A program made the translations under genes and the position numbers. Positions 42,008-50,685 of a stretch of 64,000 bases of DNA are shown here, piece after piece. The stretch covers positions 2,983,501-3,047,500 of the forward strand of contig NZ_CP162133.1 in assembly GCF_040833955.1 (NCBI RefSeq), in the 5' to 3' direction. The stretch comes from Leptospira sp. WS60.C2 (GTDB lineage Bacteria > Spirochaetota > Leptospiria > Leptospirales > Leptospiraceae). The stretch's first letter is position 1, and the number at the start of each line of letters is the position of its first letter. Below the pieces are notes generated by a model. That model worked only from the letters and a program-made list of their open reading frames with translations. It made no database searches and was not told where the DNA came from.

Positions 42008-42825
42008 AATTGGAATTTGGATTAAAATTCAAATTAGATTTACGATGCGGAATTTGTTTCCTTATCCCTTTTCTTCTTAGTTTCCCTATTTTTTCTGAGT
42101 CCATCCAAGAACGATTCGTTCCACCTAACGGATACAGTCGTGTCTATTATCCAAAGGAAAGTTTTTCGACTTATCTGCAAAACTTTCCTTTAAAACCAAA
42201 AGGAAGCCCTGTCCTTTTATACAATGGAAACCAAAAACAAAACCAAGTCCATGTAGCCGTTCTCGATTTTCCACTCCTGAAACGGGACCTCATTCAATGT
42301 GCAGATGCTGTGATGAAACTTCGTGCCGAGTATTTTTATGCAAAGAGAGAGTGGAATCAAATTCGATTTACCATTAGCAATGGGATGGATGTTCCTTTTT
42401 CTCGTTTTTCCAAAGGAGAAAGGGTGCTCGTAAAAGGGAACAAGACAAGTTGGATCCAAACAAAAGCTAAAAAAGGAATCGGCCGCGAAGTTTTCGAAGA
42501 ATACTTACAATTTATTTATAGTTATGCGGGAACAATCTCCCTAAAATCAGAACTTCAAAAAAAATCGATTCAAAAACTCGAACCAGGAGATGTTTGGATG
42601 GAAGCAGGATCACCAGGTCACGTGGTGATGGTTGTAGACAAAGCGATGGGAAAAGATGGACAAACGATTTTCCTTCTTGCCCAAAGTTATATGCCGTCGC
42701 AAGAAATGCATATCCTAAAGAATGGATCGTCCCTTTCTCCCTGGTTTACACTTCCCCAAGGTGCCACCTTTCCAACACCAGAATGGGAATTTCCTACAGC
42801 GGCCTTTTACGAATTTCGCAAATAG
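42004..42825 (+). CDS. Exported DUF4846 protein
   Basis: The chosen start is a TTG at 42004 that overlaps the previous stop. It gives a normal signal peptide (about 1-31, ending in PIFSES), whereas a longer frame begins inside the dehydrogenase. The body matches the DUF4846 family: CADAVMKLRAEYFYA near residue 95, a GNKTSWIQ segment, and LEPGDVWMEAGSPGHVVMVVD later. A His in GSPGHVVMVVD is in a good place to be catalytic. The family's function is not known to me. Confidence 0.8.
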   Translation: MKLEFGLKFKLDLRCGICFLIPFLLSFPIFSESIQERFVPPNGYSRVYYPKESFSTYLQNFPLKPKGSPVLLYNGNQKQNQVHVAVLDFPLLKRDLIQCADAVMKLRAEYFYAKREWNQIRFTISNGMDVPFSRFSKGERVLVKGNKTSWIQTKAKKGIGREVFEEYLQFIYSYAGTISLKSELQKKSIQKLEPGDVWMEAGSPGHVVMVVDKAMGKDGQTIFLLAQSYMPSQEMHILKNGSSLSPWFTLPQGATFPTPEWEFPTAAFYEFRK

Positions 42826-42884
42826 TGTCGGAAGATCCTGTTTCGACTTTCCAATTCTTTTGGATCCGACATTCTGTCCAACTG

Positions 42885-43475
42885 ATGACAAACCTACAAA
42901 TGATTGCAATCTACTGTGGTTCCTCCTCCGGAAAAGATCCCTACTTTGTGAAGGAAGCCTATCGTTTAGGTGAGATATTAGCTCATCATTCCCTTGGGAT
43001 TGTGTATGGTGGTGCGAGTGTGGGTCTTATGGGAGCAATTGCAAATGGTTGTTTGGCGAAAAAAGGCAAAGTCATCGGTGTGATCCCCAATTTTCTCAAA
43101 CGAAAAGAAATCGAGCACATTGGACTTACAGAACTCATCGAAGTAGAATCCATGCACGAAAGGAAACGAATCATGTTTGATCGGTCGGATGCTTTTGTGG
43201 TATTACCAGGTGGGTTTGGAACCATGGAAGAGTTTTTTGAAGTAGTCACTTGGTCCCAACTGGGACTTCACAATAAACCGATTGTGTTACTCAATTGGAA
43301 GGGATTTTATGACCCTTTAGTGCTAATGTTCCAAACCATGGTAGAATCAGGTTTCTTAAAAAAGGAAAATTTGGAACTCATCCAAATTGTCAACGAAACG
43401 GACAATCTACTCTCTGTTTTACAAAACTATTCTCCGTCTAAAAAAGAGAAATGGTTGTCGGAAGATGCCATCTAA
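42885..43475 (+). CDS. LOG-family protein (nucleoside 5'-monophosphate phosphoribohydrolase)
   Basis: The product is about 196 residues with the family motifs GGASVGLMGAIANG and PGGFGTMEEFFEV. LOG enzymes remove the base from cytokinin riboside or other nucleoside monophosphates. The start at 42885 gives MTNLQMIAIYCGSSSG; ATG 42900 is the alternative, and neither has a good ribosome-binding site. The open frame extends upstream within the preceding gene, but that part has no homologous character. Confidence 0.88.
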   Translation: MTNLQMIAIYCGSSSGKDPYFVKEAYRLGEILAHHSLGIVYGGASVGLMGAIANGCLAKKGKVIGVIPNFLKRKEIEHIGLTELIEVESMHERKRIMFDRSDAFVVLPGGFGTMEEFFEVVTWSQLGLHNKPIVLLNWKGFYDPLVLMFQTMVESGFLKKENLELIQIVNETDNLLSVLQNYSPSKKEKWLSEDAI

Positions 43476-43506
43476 TGGAAATCTAACGAGAAGGAAACAG
43501 GATACC

Positions 43507-44319
43507 GTGTTCTTCTACTTGCATACTAAACAGTTTCTAAAATTCGGTTACGTATTCCTGGGTTTACTTATATCGTTTGGTTCGTCCCCAACTCTCGATG
43601 CCAATCCCTCATATGATGAGGGAGATATTTATTTTTTCGATTCAGTCAGTCAGAACCGAAACCGGCCACCTCAAAGACCACATCCTGACCTACATGTTCC
43701 TAACATTCCTCTTAAACAAGAGGTAACAGTTTTTTCCAATGAGCCTTCCGATAAAACTGCATACCCTTATATCCAAACAACGATCAATTTTGTGGAAGGG
43801 AATTTGTCTCTCAAAGCCTTTCTTTCTGACGGGACAGAAGTCGCTTATTCGACTCGAGGGGAACACATTCGTTTCTCAAAATGTTTTGGCGACCATTGTA
43901 TCATCGTATCTCAAAAAAACTTGTTAGGTGTAAGTAATTCTAGCACAGAATGGGAAAAGGGACATATCTTTGGAGAGGAACGTTACCAAGTGGCAATGGG
44001 ACACAAAGCGACACTTGTAGCAAGTGAACGCAAACTCTACCTATACAACAGTTATACGAATCATTGGGAAACCATTAGCCTTGAACAAGAAACCTTGAGT
44101 GGATTTGCCAACTTATATGACAAGGTAGCAATCATCACCTCTCGCCGAATCATTGTGATCGATTTAGCCTCCGAGATGCAATACGAACAGAATTTATTTC
44201 TCCGTCGCATTTACCAATTCGAAATGAGAGATGGATTTATCAATTTTTATGCAAGAAACAAACTTTGGATGTTTCGTCACCAAACAGAGGCATTCGAAGA
44301 AGTAGATTTGACGGATTGA
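43507..44319 (+). CDS. Exported protein of unknown function
   Basis: A GTG at 43507 with GAGAAGGA 11 bases upstream gives a standard signal peptide (about 1-30). An ATG at 43465 overlapping the LOG gene is the alternative. The mature part of about 240 residues is beta-rich, with repeated strand patterns (SDGTEVAYSTRG, SERKLYLYNSYTNHWE, RNKLWMFRHQTEAFEE). These suggest a small propeller-like fold. No family recognised. It is the last gene of the 40-44 kb run, and the 900 bases after it hold no intact gene. Confidence 0.72.
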   Translation: MFFYLHTKQFLKFGYVFLGLLISFGSSPTLDANPSYDEGDIYFFDSVSQNRNRPPQRPHPDLHVPNIPLKQEVTVFSNEPSDKTAYPYIQTTINFVEGNLSLKAFLSDGTEVAYSTRGEHIRFSKCFGDHCIIVSQKNLLGVSNSSTEWEKGHIFGEERYQVAMGHKATLVASERKLYLYNSYTNHWETISLEQETLSGFANLYDKVAIITSRRIIVIDLASEMQYEQNLFLRRIYQFEMRDGFINFYARNKLWMFRHQTEAFEEVDLTD

Positions 44320-44556
44320 CCCTTCGGTAAACTCAAGCTAAAACACTTCGGAAAGCGCAAGGGTTGTAAATGTAGTGGGTGTTATTTTCTGAACACACGT
44401 AACAAAATCATCCATATAAGTATTGAATAGCAAATCAATTCAAATCCATTTCCAAAATAATGATTCCAAAATGAAATGAATGCCGTCTAACTTTACAAAG
44501 TTTAAAAAATCATCTAGGATTCATTCGAAATGAACCATACCATTAAAATAAAATAA
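44320..44556. other. Intergenic stretch without intact gene
   Basis: No convincing coding frame, terminator or RNA gene is seen in these 237 AT-rich bases. A 12-base sequence near 44336 (GGTAAACTCAAG) recurs with one change near 45113. The stretch leads into a decayed gene. Confidence 0.5.
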
Positions 44557-44910
44557 ATTCATAATTTAGAAATAAAACTCATCGAAGCGATTTAATGAAG
44601 CGATATCTATTTTTTTGATGAGATTCTCCATGAAGACCTTCGATTCATTGCACCGAATGGAATCGTTGTTACAAAACTAATGGATTTAGAATCACATCGA
44701 AGTAAGACCATGGTCGTAGAATCCATCGAATCAAAATTAGAAGAAATCAAAATCATCAATGATAAAGCCATTGTGACCATTGCCTACCAAACAAAGGGAA
44801 TGATGTTAGGCAATCCGATCGATGGCACTTTTCGATATTTGAGAGTTTGGAACCTTATACCAAATGGCTATAATATCCTCCCGGGTAGTTGCACGAAGAT
44901 TGGTTCCTAA
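44557..44910 (+). pseudogene. Decayed NTF2-like (DUF4440) protein gene
   Basis: In one frame the translation reads IHNLEIKLIEAI, then two stop codons (TAA TGA at 44593-44598), then DIYFFDEILHEDLRF and on to TFRYLRVW and GSCTKI at 44907. This is the full order of a small nuclear-transport-factor-2-like protein of about 115 residues. No start codon is left at the 5' end. The tail from 44680 is open as a 76-codon frame but lacks the first half of the fold, so it is very unlikely to be a working gene. Confidence 0.75.
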
Positions 44911-45247
44911 ATCTATAAAAGAGTAATCTTTACTAACACCAACAGAAATTTTGAATGGTCTTCTTTGCCACAAATTTCAATTCAGATTATCGAAATTCTT
45001 AGAGGGTTGTCCTTCTTGCGGAAGTGATTCTATTGAAACGGATAAACCGAGTCTCCCTTGAACCGATTGGTTTCCTACCTTTTGATATATAATGAGTAAC
45101 ACGCTACGGCAAACTCAAGTTCAAGTAATGGGTATTTTTTTGTAAGAATCGGGATTGCTTTTAGCATTCATTGATTGAATTGTGCCAAAAGACAACTCCC
45201 TTTCCTAAGTGGCTCTCAAAGCTCTCTCAAAGAGATTTATTATATTC
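44911..45247. other. Intergenic stretch without recognisable gene
   Basis: These 337 bases separate the NTF2-like pseudogene from the lipocalin gene. No frame has a start, a ribosome-binding site and protein-like composition together. No hairpin with a T run is seen. Confidence 0.5.
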
Positions 45248-45766
45248 TTACTTTCTGGAATGCTCTACTAAAATCAGTTTAGAAGTATCAAAACCAAGAG
45301 AGGATGCCTTAGCCATAAGGTCGTCGGTGATTTTTTTCGAAATCTTTGGAGTCCTTGCCAGGATCCAGAGATAAGACCTATCGGGACCGCAGACAAGGGC
45401 ATAACTGTAATTGATTTTATCAAGTTCAACAATATTATAGGTCCCATAAAACGGCCCAAAGAATGAAACTTTTAGTAAACCCTTGTCAGGTGTATCTTGA
45501 AAGAAGGCTTTCCCCTCAATCTCTTTCCATTCCTGTTTTAGTTGATCATACCCACGGTTAATGACTTTTACTCCGCCATCGTCTCGTATTGCATATTCAG
45601 CGGTGACATCCACAAGCCCCCTTTCAAAAGAGTGGTCAAGCCTTGCTATTTCGTACCATCTCCCAAGATACCTCTCAAGCTCAAAACCCTTCACGGTACC
45701 AACACCTTCAGGGACTGACAGACAACCGGTAAATAGCAAAGAGAATAACAAAAAGAAATTCTTCAT
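45248..45766 (-). CDS. Lipocalin-family lipoprotein (Blc-like)
   Basis: The start at 45766 has CGGAG about eight bases upstream; the frame is open a little further. The product is about 172 residues with a signal ending in LLFTGC. The lipocalin GxW motif is in YLGRWYEIARLDHSFERGL, and later SYALVCGPDRSYLWILARTP is typical of bacterial Blc. Blc binds lysophospholipids at the outer membrane. By eye the gene is richer in G+C than its neighbours and sits between decayed genes, which hints at transfer. Confidence 0.9.
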   Translation of the reverse strand: MKNFFLLFSLLFTGCLSVPEGVGTVKGFELERYLGRWYEIARLDHSFERGLVDVTAEYAIRDDGGVKVINRGYDQLKQEWKEIEGKAFFQDTPDKGLLKVSFFGPFYGTYNIVELDKINYSYALVCGPDRSYLWILARTPKISKKITDDLMAKASSLGFDTSKLILVEHSRK

Positions 45767-45955
45767 ATGAATACTCCGTATGTGTATATGACGAATCATT
45801 TATAAATGCCTGACACGATTTACCAAATTCCTATCGTGAGCTTTCCTTACCACTACCTAAGCTACCTTTTGGGTTTGGTAGATCGAAACTACTAAAAGGA
45901 GAATGAAAGTTCTAAAAATGTTTTACATATATTAATCGACTTCATGCACTAAATT

Positions 45956-46703
45956 TTATAATTTATCAAAAGATATATATTTTTCCTTGAGCAATCTACT
46001 TCGAAATTTTGTGTTTTTATTGGCAAAATGACATACCGTATCCTCATCCAACAACTCGCACTGTATTTCTAAATTTATTTTTATTTTATTTTTATCTTTC
46101 ATCACTGGTAACAAAAATGTGTCTTCTAATATATTTTGCTCAGGATATGTATACGCACTTTCAAATAAGTAAGAGTATTTTGACCCATCCTTGTGAACGA
46201 TTCTACCATATGCAAAATAAGTAATTCCCCAAGTATTGAATTCGTCGATCCATAATGGAGCACCTTTCAACGAATGTAAAAACAAAACGTGACTATCCTC
46301 CATTAAATAAATTTTAAAACTAACTTTTCTATCAGGTTCGATCTCATTATATTTGTCAAAAATATCGTAAAAATACAAAACATCCATTTTTGTCCAAATC
46401 AACATACTGGCATTGGTTTTCTTTAATCCAAAAAGAGACCTTGTACTCTACATCAAAATACTTACTTTCTTTTTTTAGATTTTGATTGATTCTCAAATAA
46501 TTAATTCCGCCCTCATTGATTGTGTGCGCAACATTCAAGGTAGTACCTTTAATAATTACGCCTTCTAATTGAAGACTGTTATCAAATTTTCTAATGTAGA
46601 AACTTGCACCATTTTCATTAATGATACAATTACGATTTTTGTCACAATTCGTAATTAAAAAAATGGAATAAATTGCAAACAAAACACTTTGAAAAAATTT
46701 CAT
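45956..46703 (-). pseudogene. Lipoprotein gene split by a frameshift
   Basis: An upstream frame (46703 to 46356) starts with a signal ending in FLITNC and runs to DLDKNG before going out of frame. The downstream frame (to 45956) continues naturally with DVLYFYDIFDKYNEIEPDR and ends at SFDKL. The join lies near 46385-46395, by a run of five T on the plus strand. Read through, it would be one lipoprotein of about 240 residues. Either the gene is dead or a sequencing slip occurred. The family is not recognised. Confidence 0.6.
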
Positions 46704-46956
46704 GCCTCAACTCTGATAACAATTTTGATTCTCTTTTCTTTTCTATAAATTAACTCTCGATTACATAACTCAAGCATTACAAAATAGTACAGTTGTATCT
46801 CTATAGGCTTTAAACATAGGAATTAGTTTCACCTGAACAAATCTGTTCGGTTCTAATAACTCTTCCCAGTCCAAACTTGGTATTTTCAGAAGCCTCAACT
46901 TAAATCATACCTTTTTCCAGAAATATTTTTTTAAAATCCAATCTGTGGTAAGGCAC

Positions 46957-47238
46957 TTAGCTGACTTTCTTGAATTCTTCACTCACTTTTTCTGAAAGTA
47001 ATATCTTGATTAGAGACTGATAAGGTACGTCATTTTTATTGGCTAATGTTTTAAGTCTTTCAAGTAGTGACTCAGGTAATCGCAGAGAAATCATTTTAGT
47101 AGAAGGTTTAAGATTTGGAAATTTTACTTTCCCTGAATTTTCAAAATTAAAATAATCAGTAGCTTCATTTTTATCCCAAAACTCAATTTCTTCATCAATG
47201 GATTTAAATTTAGGAATTTTCTTTTTGATAGATTTCAT
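46957..47238 (-). CDS. brnA: BrnA-type antitoxin (CopG-like)
   Basis: The 93-residue protein has a polar N-terminal half with FKSIDEEIEFWDKN, typical of BrnA. Its C-terminal ribbon-helix-helix is KMISLRLPESLLERLKTLA. It follows the toxin gene with a 29-base overlap, the usual toxin-first order in brnTA. It should bind BrnT and repress the operon, probably through the palindrome at 47523-47545. Confidence 0.88.
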   Translation of the reverse strand: MKSIKKKIPKFKSIDEEIEFWDKNEATDYFNFENSGKVKFPNLKPSTKMISLRLPESLLERLKTLANKNDVPYQSLIKILLSEKVSEEFKKVS

Positions 47239-47524
47239 AAATCTTTTTTTCCTTTTTACTCATATCTCTAGTAGAAATAATTCTAATTTTATTATTTCGA
47301 ATGGTGAATACAGCAAACAGTCTCCTTGAATCATTGGAAATTCCTAAGGCAGCAAATCTCGTTTCTTTTTCTGAATGATTTTCATCGTAAGCAATCAGGA
47401 TAGGCTCATTAAAGAAAATTTCCTCAATCTCCCCGACCTTTACTTTATGCTTAAGCCAATTTTTATGAATATTTCCCTGATCCCAATCAAAACCTTCTAT
47501 TAACGAGAAGTCGGGCAGCTTCAT
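47210..47524 (-). CDS. brnT: BrnT-type toxin (ribonuclease)
   Basis: The start at 47524 gives about 104 residues. The BrnT pattern is clear: FDWDQGNIHKNWLKHKV, then EIEEIFFNEP, SEKETRFAALGIS, RRLFAVFTIR and the final RIISTRDMSKKEKKIYE. BrnT is a RelE-like ribonuclease that stops growth when the antitoxin is lost. The ribosome-binding site and start codon lie inside a palindrome that is probably the operator. Confidence 0.9.
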   Translation of the reverse strand: MKLPDFSLIEGFDWDQGNIHKNWLKHKVKVGEIEEIFFNEPILIAYDENHSEKETRFAALGISNDSRRLFAVFTIRNNKIRIISTRDMSKKEKKIYEIYQKENS

Positions 47525-47545
47525 GTATATTCCTAAAATATACAT
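47523..47545. promoter_or_regulatory. Palindrome over the brnT start, likely BrnA operator
   Basis: ATGTATATT (47523-47531) and AATATACAT (47537-47545) form a perfect 9-bp inverted repeat around CCTAA. On the coding strand the spacer reads TTAGG, the ribosome-binding site, and one arm holds most of the start codon. The same bases could act as operator DNA or as an mRNA hairpin. Confidence 0.6.
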
Positions 47546-47974
47546 TCCTTAAAAAACAATCAACTATTTTTTCCTCATTCCTATCTTCATTTCGAATCCT
47601 AAGTAAATGTCGGTGCTTTCTGCATTCTGTGAGTGGATGGCATTGAAAGGCAAAGGACTTTCCTAAGTGATAGAAATGCTTACTGATCCCAGATTCAGAT
47701 ATAACGATTGCCACTTTAATTTTTTCTTATATTAAAGCGAACATAAGAGGAGTGAAACCATTTTATAGATATTTTTAGCGTATATCTGTTTTTGATGCGA
47801 TTTCATTTCAAACCGCTTGCATATGATTGCACAAGAATGTTCGTTAGACTATTTTATAAAAAGGAAGAATAAAAAAGTGTTTTTTGATACAATCGATTCT
47901 TTTGTAAGCAAACGACCAAAGGACTAATCGCTAACGCCAATTCCATTTAGCCGTTTACCCATCTTTCTAATCTC
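47546..47974. other. Intergenic stretch without intact gene
   Basis: These 429 AT-rich bases lie upstream of brnT and downstream of the SGNH hydrolase. An open frame of 75 codons at 47487-47714 on the minus strand overlaps the brnT start and has no protein-like features. No RNA gene or terminator is seen. Confidence 0.5.
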
Positions 47975-49240
47975 TTATGTAAAGATAGACACTACCCAAG
48001 AAATTGCCTGACCAAAAATGTTCTCAGTTAAGAACTTTTTCAAATCAATTGGATTTCTGTTGAGTGTATCATAATACCAAGCAGTGTATTCACTCACTTG
48101 TGGGATAGTAAATCCATAACGAGTGTTTATTGCTTTAATCAACTCGTTTGCAAATAATGAGTGACCATACATGTTCGGGTGAACTCCGTCAAGACCAAAC
48201 ACACCTGGTTGGTTGGGAACTGGCCAGTTAGCACGTGCACTACCTGGAGACCATCCAGAAGCACTTTGAATGGGTCTTCCGTTTTCTTTGATGTCATCAA
48301 AGATCACACGTAAGTCAGCCACTGCAAAACGCATGGTTGCTCCTTGTGCTTTGATTTCATTGTTCAACATATTCAAAAAGTTAGAAATGGTTGCTACTTC
48401 GTTTGCATCCAATACTTGGTTCGGATCAGAAACTGAATTTCTAAAAAATGCTTTGAGTCCAGAATAGTTTGCTCTACCATTTGGATCTTTGTAACTTTCA
48501 AGGAAAGCAATCGCTGTTACGTTTGGAACAGTAAAGAGCACTCCACCTTTCAAACTTCCCATCGCAGCCATTCTTCGGAAAAATTCACGAATGTCTCTTT
48601 TGAATCGTGCTTCGTCCAAACAATCGGTAGATGTATGAAGTGCCGTACAAAGAACGTGGTTAGCACCAGCAGAACCAAAAAGGAAGGTTGGTTTTACTTT
48701 TTCCATGACTTGTGCTTGTGTTCCCGCATCGCGTAAACCGAATCGGTGAAACTTGTCTGGTTCCTTACAATCAGCAACCGTTACCCAACGGTACGTGTAC
48801 CAATACCACTCTTTCCAATACCATTCTTTCTCTTGTTTGGTGGCAGTGATGTCTTCACATTGACCAGAAGTTCTGAGAACCGTTGTGTATTCCGCACCAG
48901 TGATACCAGCATGAGTTGGCAAGGAAACGGTAGACTGATTTCCCCCGATGATGCTTTCTGCGATACAAATCACACCGCAGTCCCATTTTAGAACATCCTC
49001 TAAGTTTACGAAAGGTCCTTTCAGTACATTGTAAGATACCGAGGCACCCGCTTGTTTGGATACGAGAACAGGGTAAGCCCAATCTTGCGTTTTTTTCTCA
49101 ACGGTCACACCAAAGAATCCTTGGCTCAAGGAATCCCCAATCACACCAACCTTTTGGAACATCTGGCTTTGCGTTTGCGCAGACAAAGATCCTGCCAATA
49201 CCAAAGCGAGCACCAAACCGAATGTTTTTTTTGTGTTCAT
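47975..49240 (-). CDS. Secreted SGNH/GDSL-family hydrolase
   Basis: The start at 49240 has CGGAGGA five bases upstream. The product is about 421 residues with a signal peptide cleaved after SLSAQ. The nucleophile block is [12 protein letters not shown], a Gly-Ala-Asn-His stretch (SAGANHVLC) stands for the oxyanion block, and the late [10 protein letters not shown] carries the catalytic Asp and His. It should be an exported esterase or lipase. Several cysteines and a Trp-rich stretch ([15 protein letters not shown]) are unusual. Confidence 0.87.
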   Translation of the reverse strand: MNTKKTFGLVLALVLAGSLSAQTQSQMFQKVGVIGDSLSQGFFGVTVEKKTQDWAYPVLVSKQAGASVSYNVLKGPFVNLEDVLKWDCGVICIAESIIGGNQSTVSLPTHAGITGAEYTTVLRTSGQCEDITATKQEKEWYWKEWYWYTYRWVTVADCKEPDKFHRFGLRDAGTQAQVMEKVKPTFLFGSAGANHVLCTALHTSTDCLDEARFKRDIREFFRRMAAMGSLKGGVLFTVPNVTAIAFLESYKDPNGRANYSGLKAFFRNSVSDPNQVLDANEVATISNFLNMLNNEIKAQGATMRFAVADLRVIFDDIKENGRPIQSASGWSPGSARANWPVPNQPGVFGLDGVHPNMYGHSLFANELIKAINTRYGFTIPQVSEYTAWYYDTLNRNPIDLKKFLTENIFGQAISWVVSIFT

Positions 49241-49261
49241 ATTTCCTCCGAATCGGAACAT

Positions 49262-49902
49262 TTTTCACATAATTTGAACAATTTAGACATTTTGATGTCT
49301 TTTTTGAACCAGTGTCAAATAATTAATTTCCGAACCGGTGAGAATTTTTGAACTAAGTTCAATGTTTTGGATGTGGGAAAAGACTCGCCCAAAGCGCCAT
49401 TCCAGACTGACAAACGTGATCATTGCACTTCAATCGAAAGCTTTGGAAAGAAGTATCCAAATCCCTTTCCATTGGCTGGATTAATTTGATTGGGTTTTGC
49501 TATGCTCGTTGGCCAAACACCTCGGTAGATACTATTTGCGACGGACCAATTGTCATCGATTCCCTAATTTGAATCTTCGCTTGGACCTTTATAGGCGCCG
49601 ATTGGCTTCGATATAGGAATTGAAATTCTATTCGGGATAGGATTGTCTATCTTTGAAATCTAACTTGCATTTGGCGACTTGATTGTAGGAAAATCTTGCT
49701 TCGTTCAGAATTTCTGAGACGGAAGAATCACGGAGAATAATAAAAGGGATTTTGATATGATAAACAGATAAACTCTTTTCTTATAAGTAGTCTCTTTTAT
49801 ACCCAATTGTAAGGTAGCAAATCTCTGCAATTCTAGCAATACCTCACGTTAATGTGGAAAATTTATCAATTTATTTTACTGTAATGAGATACTACTACTT
49901 CT
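49262..49902. other. Long intergenic region with a perfect 15-base palindrome
   Basis: No coding frame is convincing in these 640 bases. TTGAACTAAGTTCAA at 49348-49362 is a perfect palindrome about 110 bases upstream of the SGNH hydrolase start. Further TTGAAC copies nearby (near 49273 and 49303) could be half-sites. A regulatory role for the hydrolase is an inference. Confidence 0.45.
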
Positions 49903-50445
49903 TTGATACCAATCGCACATCGCTGTTCTCCATGTCATATGTTTCTTACAGCAACGCCATACAATGCTGCCTTCGGAGGCATTATCGAAGCTAATAATAA
50001 TTACTCCGTTGTTGCGAATAAACCATCGGCGAGATCACATAAGGCTTTGTTAGTAGACGATATCAATCGAATAACGTGTACGAGTGTAAATTGTGTTTCA
50101 GGCGGTCATAAAGAACAAATTGACTGGGTACTTGCTCCGAATACAGTATCTGTTTCTATCAACACATCCAATTTTGTTTTTATTTCAGATGTAAATGGAG
50201 TGTTTACGGTACATTATTGAATGTAATGTCTGCGCCTGCCTACAGGGATTTGGACTGAAATCAGAAACAATCCTTCCTGGGATCGGTGAAACAATGCTGC
50301 TCATACTTGTTCTTCGTGGACAGATAATATTTCAGCTAGTTGTGGTAGTTATGGTGTCACTTCTTGGCATGATAGTAGATCAATTGCAATATTTTCTGCT
50401 TACGGAAATGGGAACACCGTTCACAATTTGCTTTGCATAGAACAC
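49903..50445 (+). pseudogene. Decayed DUF1554-family gene
   Basis: One frame gives MFLTATPYNAAFGGI, SHKALLVDDINRITCTS and EQIDWVLAPNT, the N-terminal blocks of Leptospira DUF1554 proteins, and stops at 50220. A second frame continues from about 50250 with the C-terminal blocks: IWTEIRNN, an in-frame stop, TCSSWTDN, SWHDSRSIAIFS and finally LLCIEH, the family's hallmark ending. At least one frameshift and one nonsense change are needed, so the gene is dead. No signal peptide is left. Confidence 0.8.
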
Positions 50446-50685
50446 CGGATATCATTTCTAAATTGGGAGCAAGCGAACGTTAACAAGAAAGACAAGAATG
50501 AAAGCAATATCGATTCATGATGGGATAAAAATAATACGACTTCATTTTTCAAAATCTGTATCTTCCTCGGTTCACACCCCAAGAATCCTCACCTAAAAAC
50601 CAAATTTTTCTCAAAGTCTAAACTTTCACATTGGAAACTCGTCCTATAAAAAGAGAAAACTTGCAGTAAAATCCAGAACAATCCA

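Noticed and set aside
42594..42884. N-terminal extension of the LOG-family protein
   Set aside because: This part of the open frame overlaps the DUF4846 gene in another frame and is out of line with the family's length.
44336..45124. Repeat pair GGYAAACTCAAG in the gene-free stretches
   Set aside because: Twelve bases with one mismatch and no shared surroundings are too little to call a repeat element.
47487..47714. 75-codon minus-strand frame upstream of brnT
   Set aside because: It overlaps the brnT start in another frame and its composition is not protein-like.
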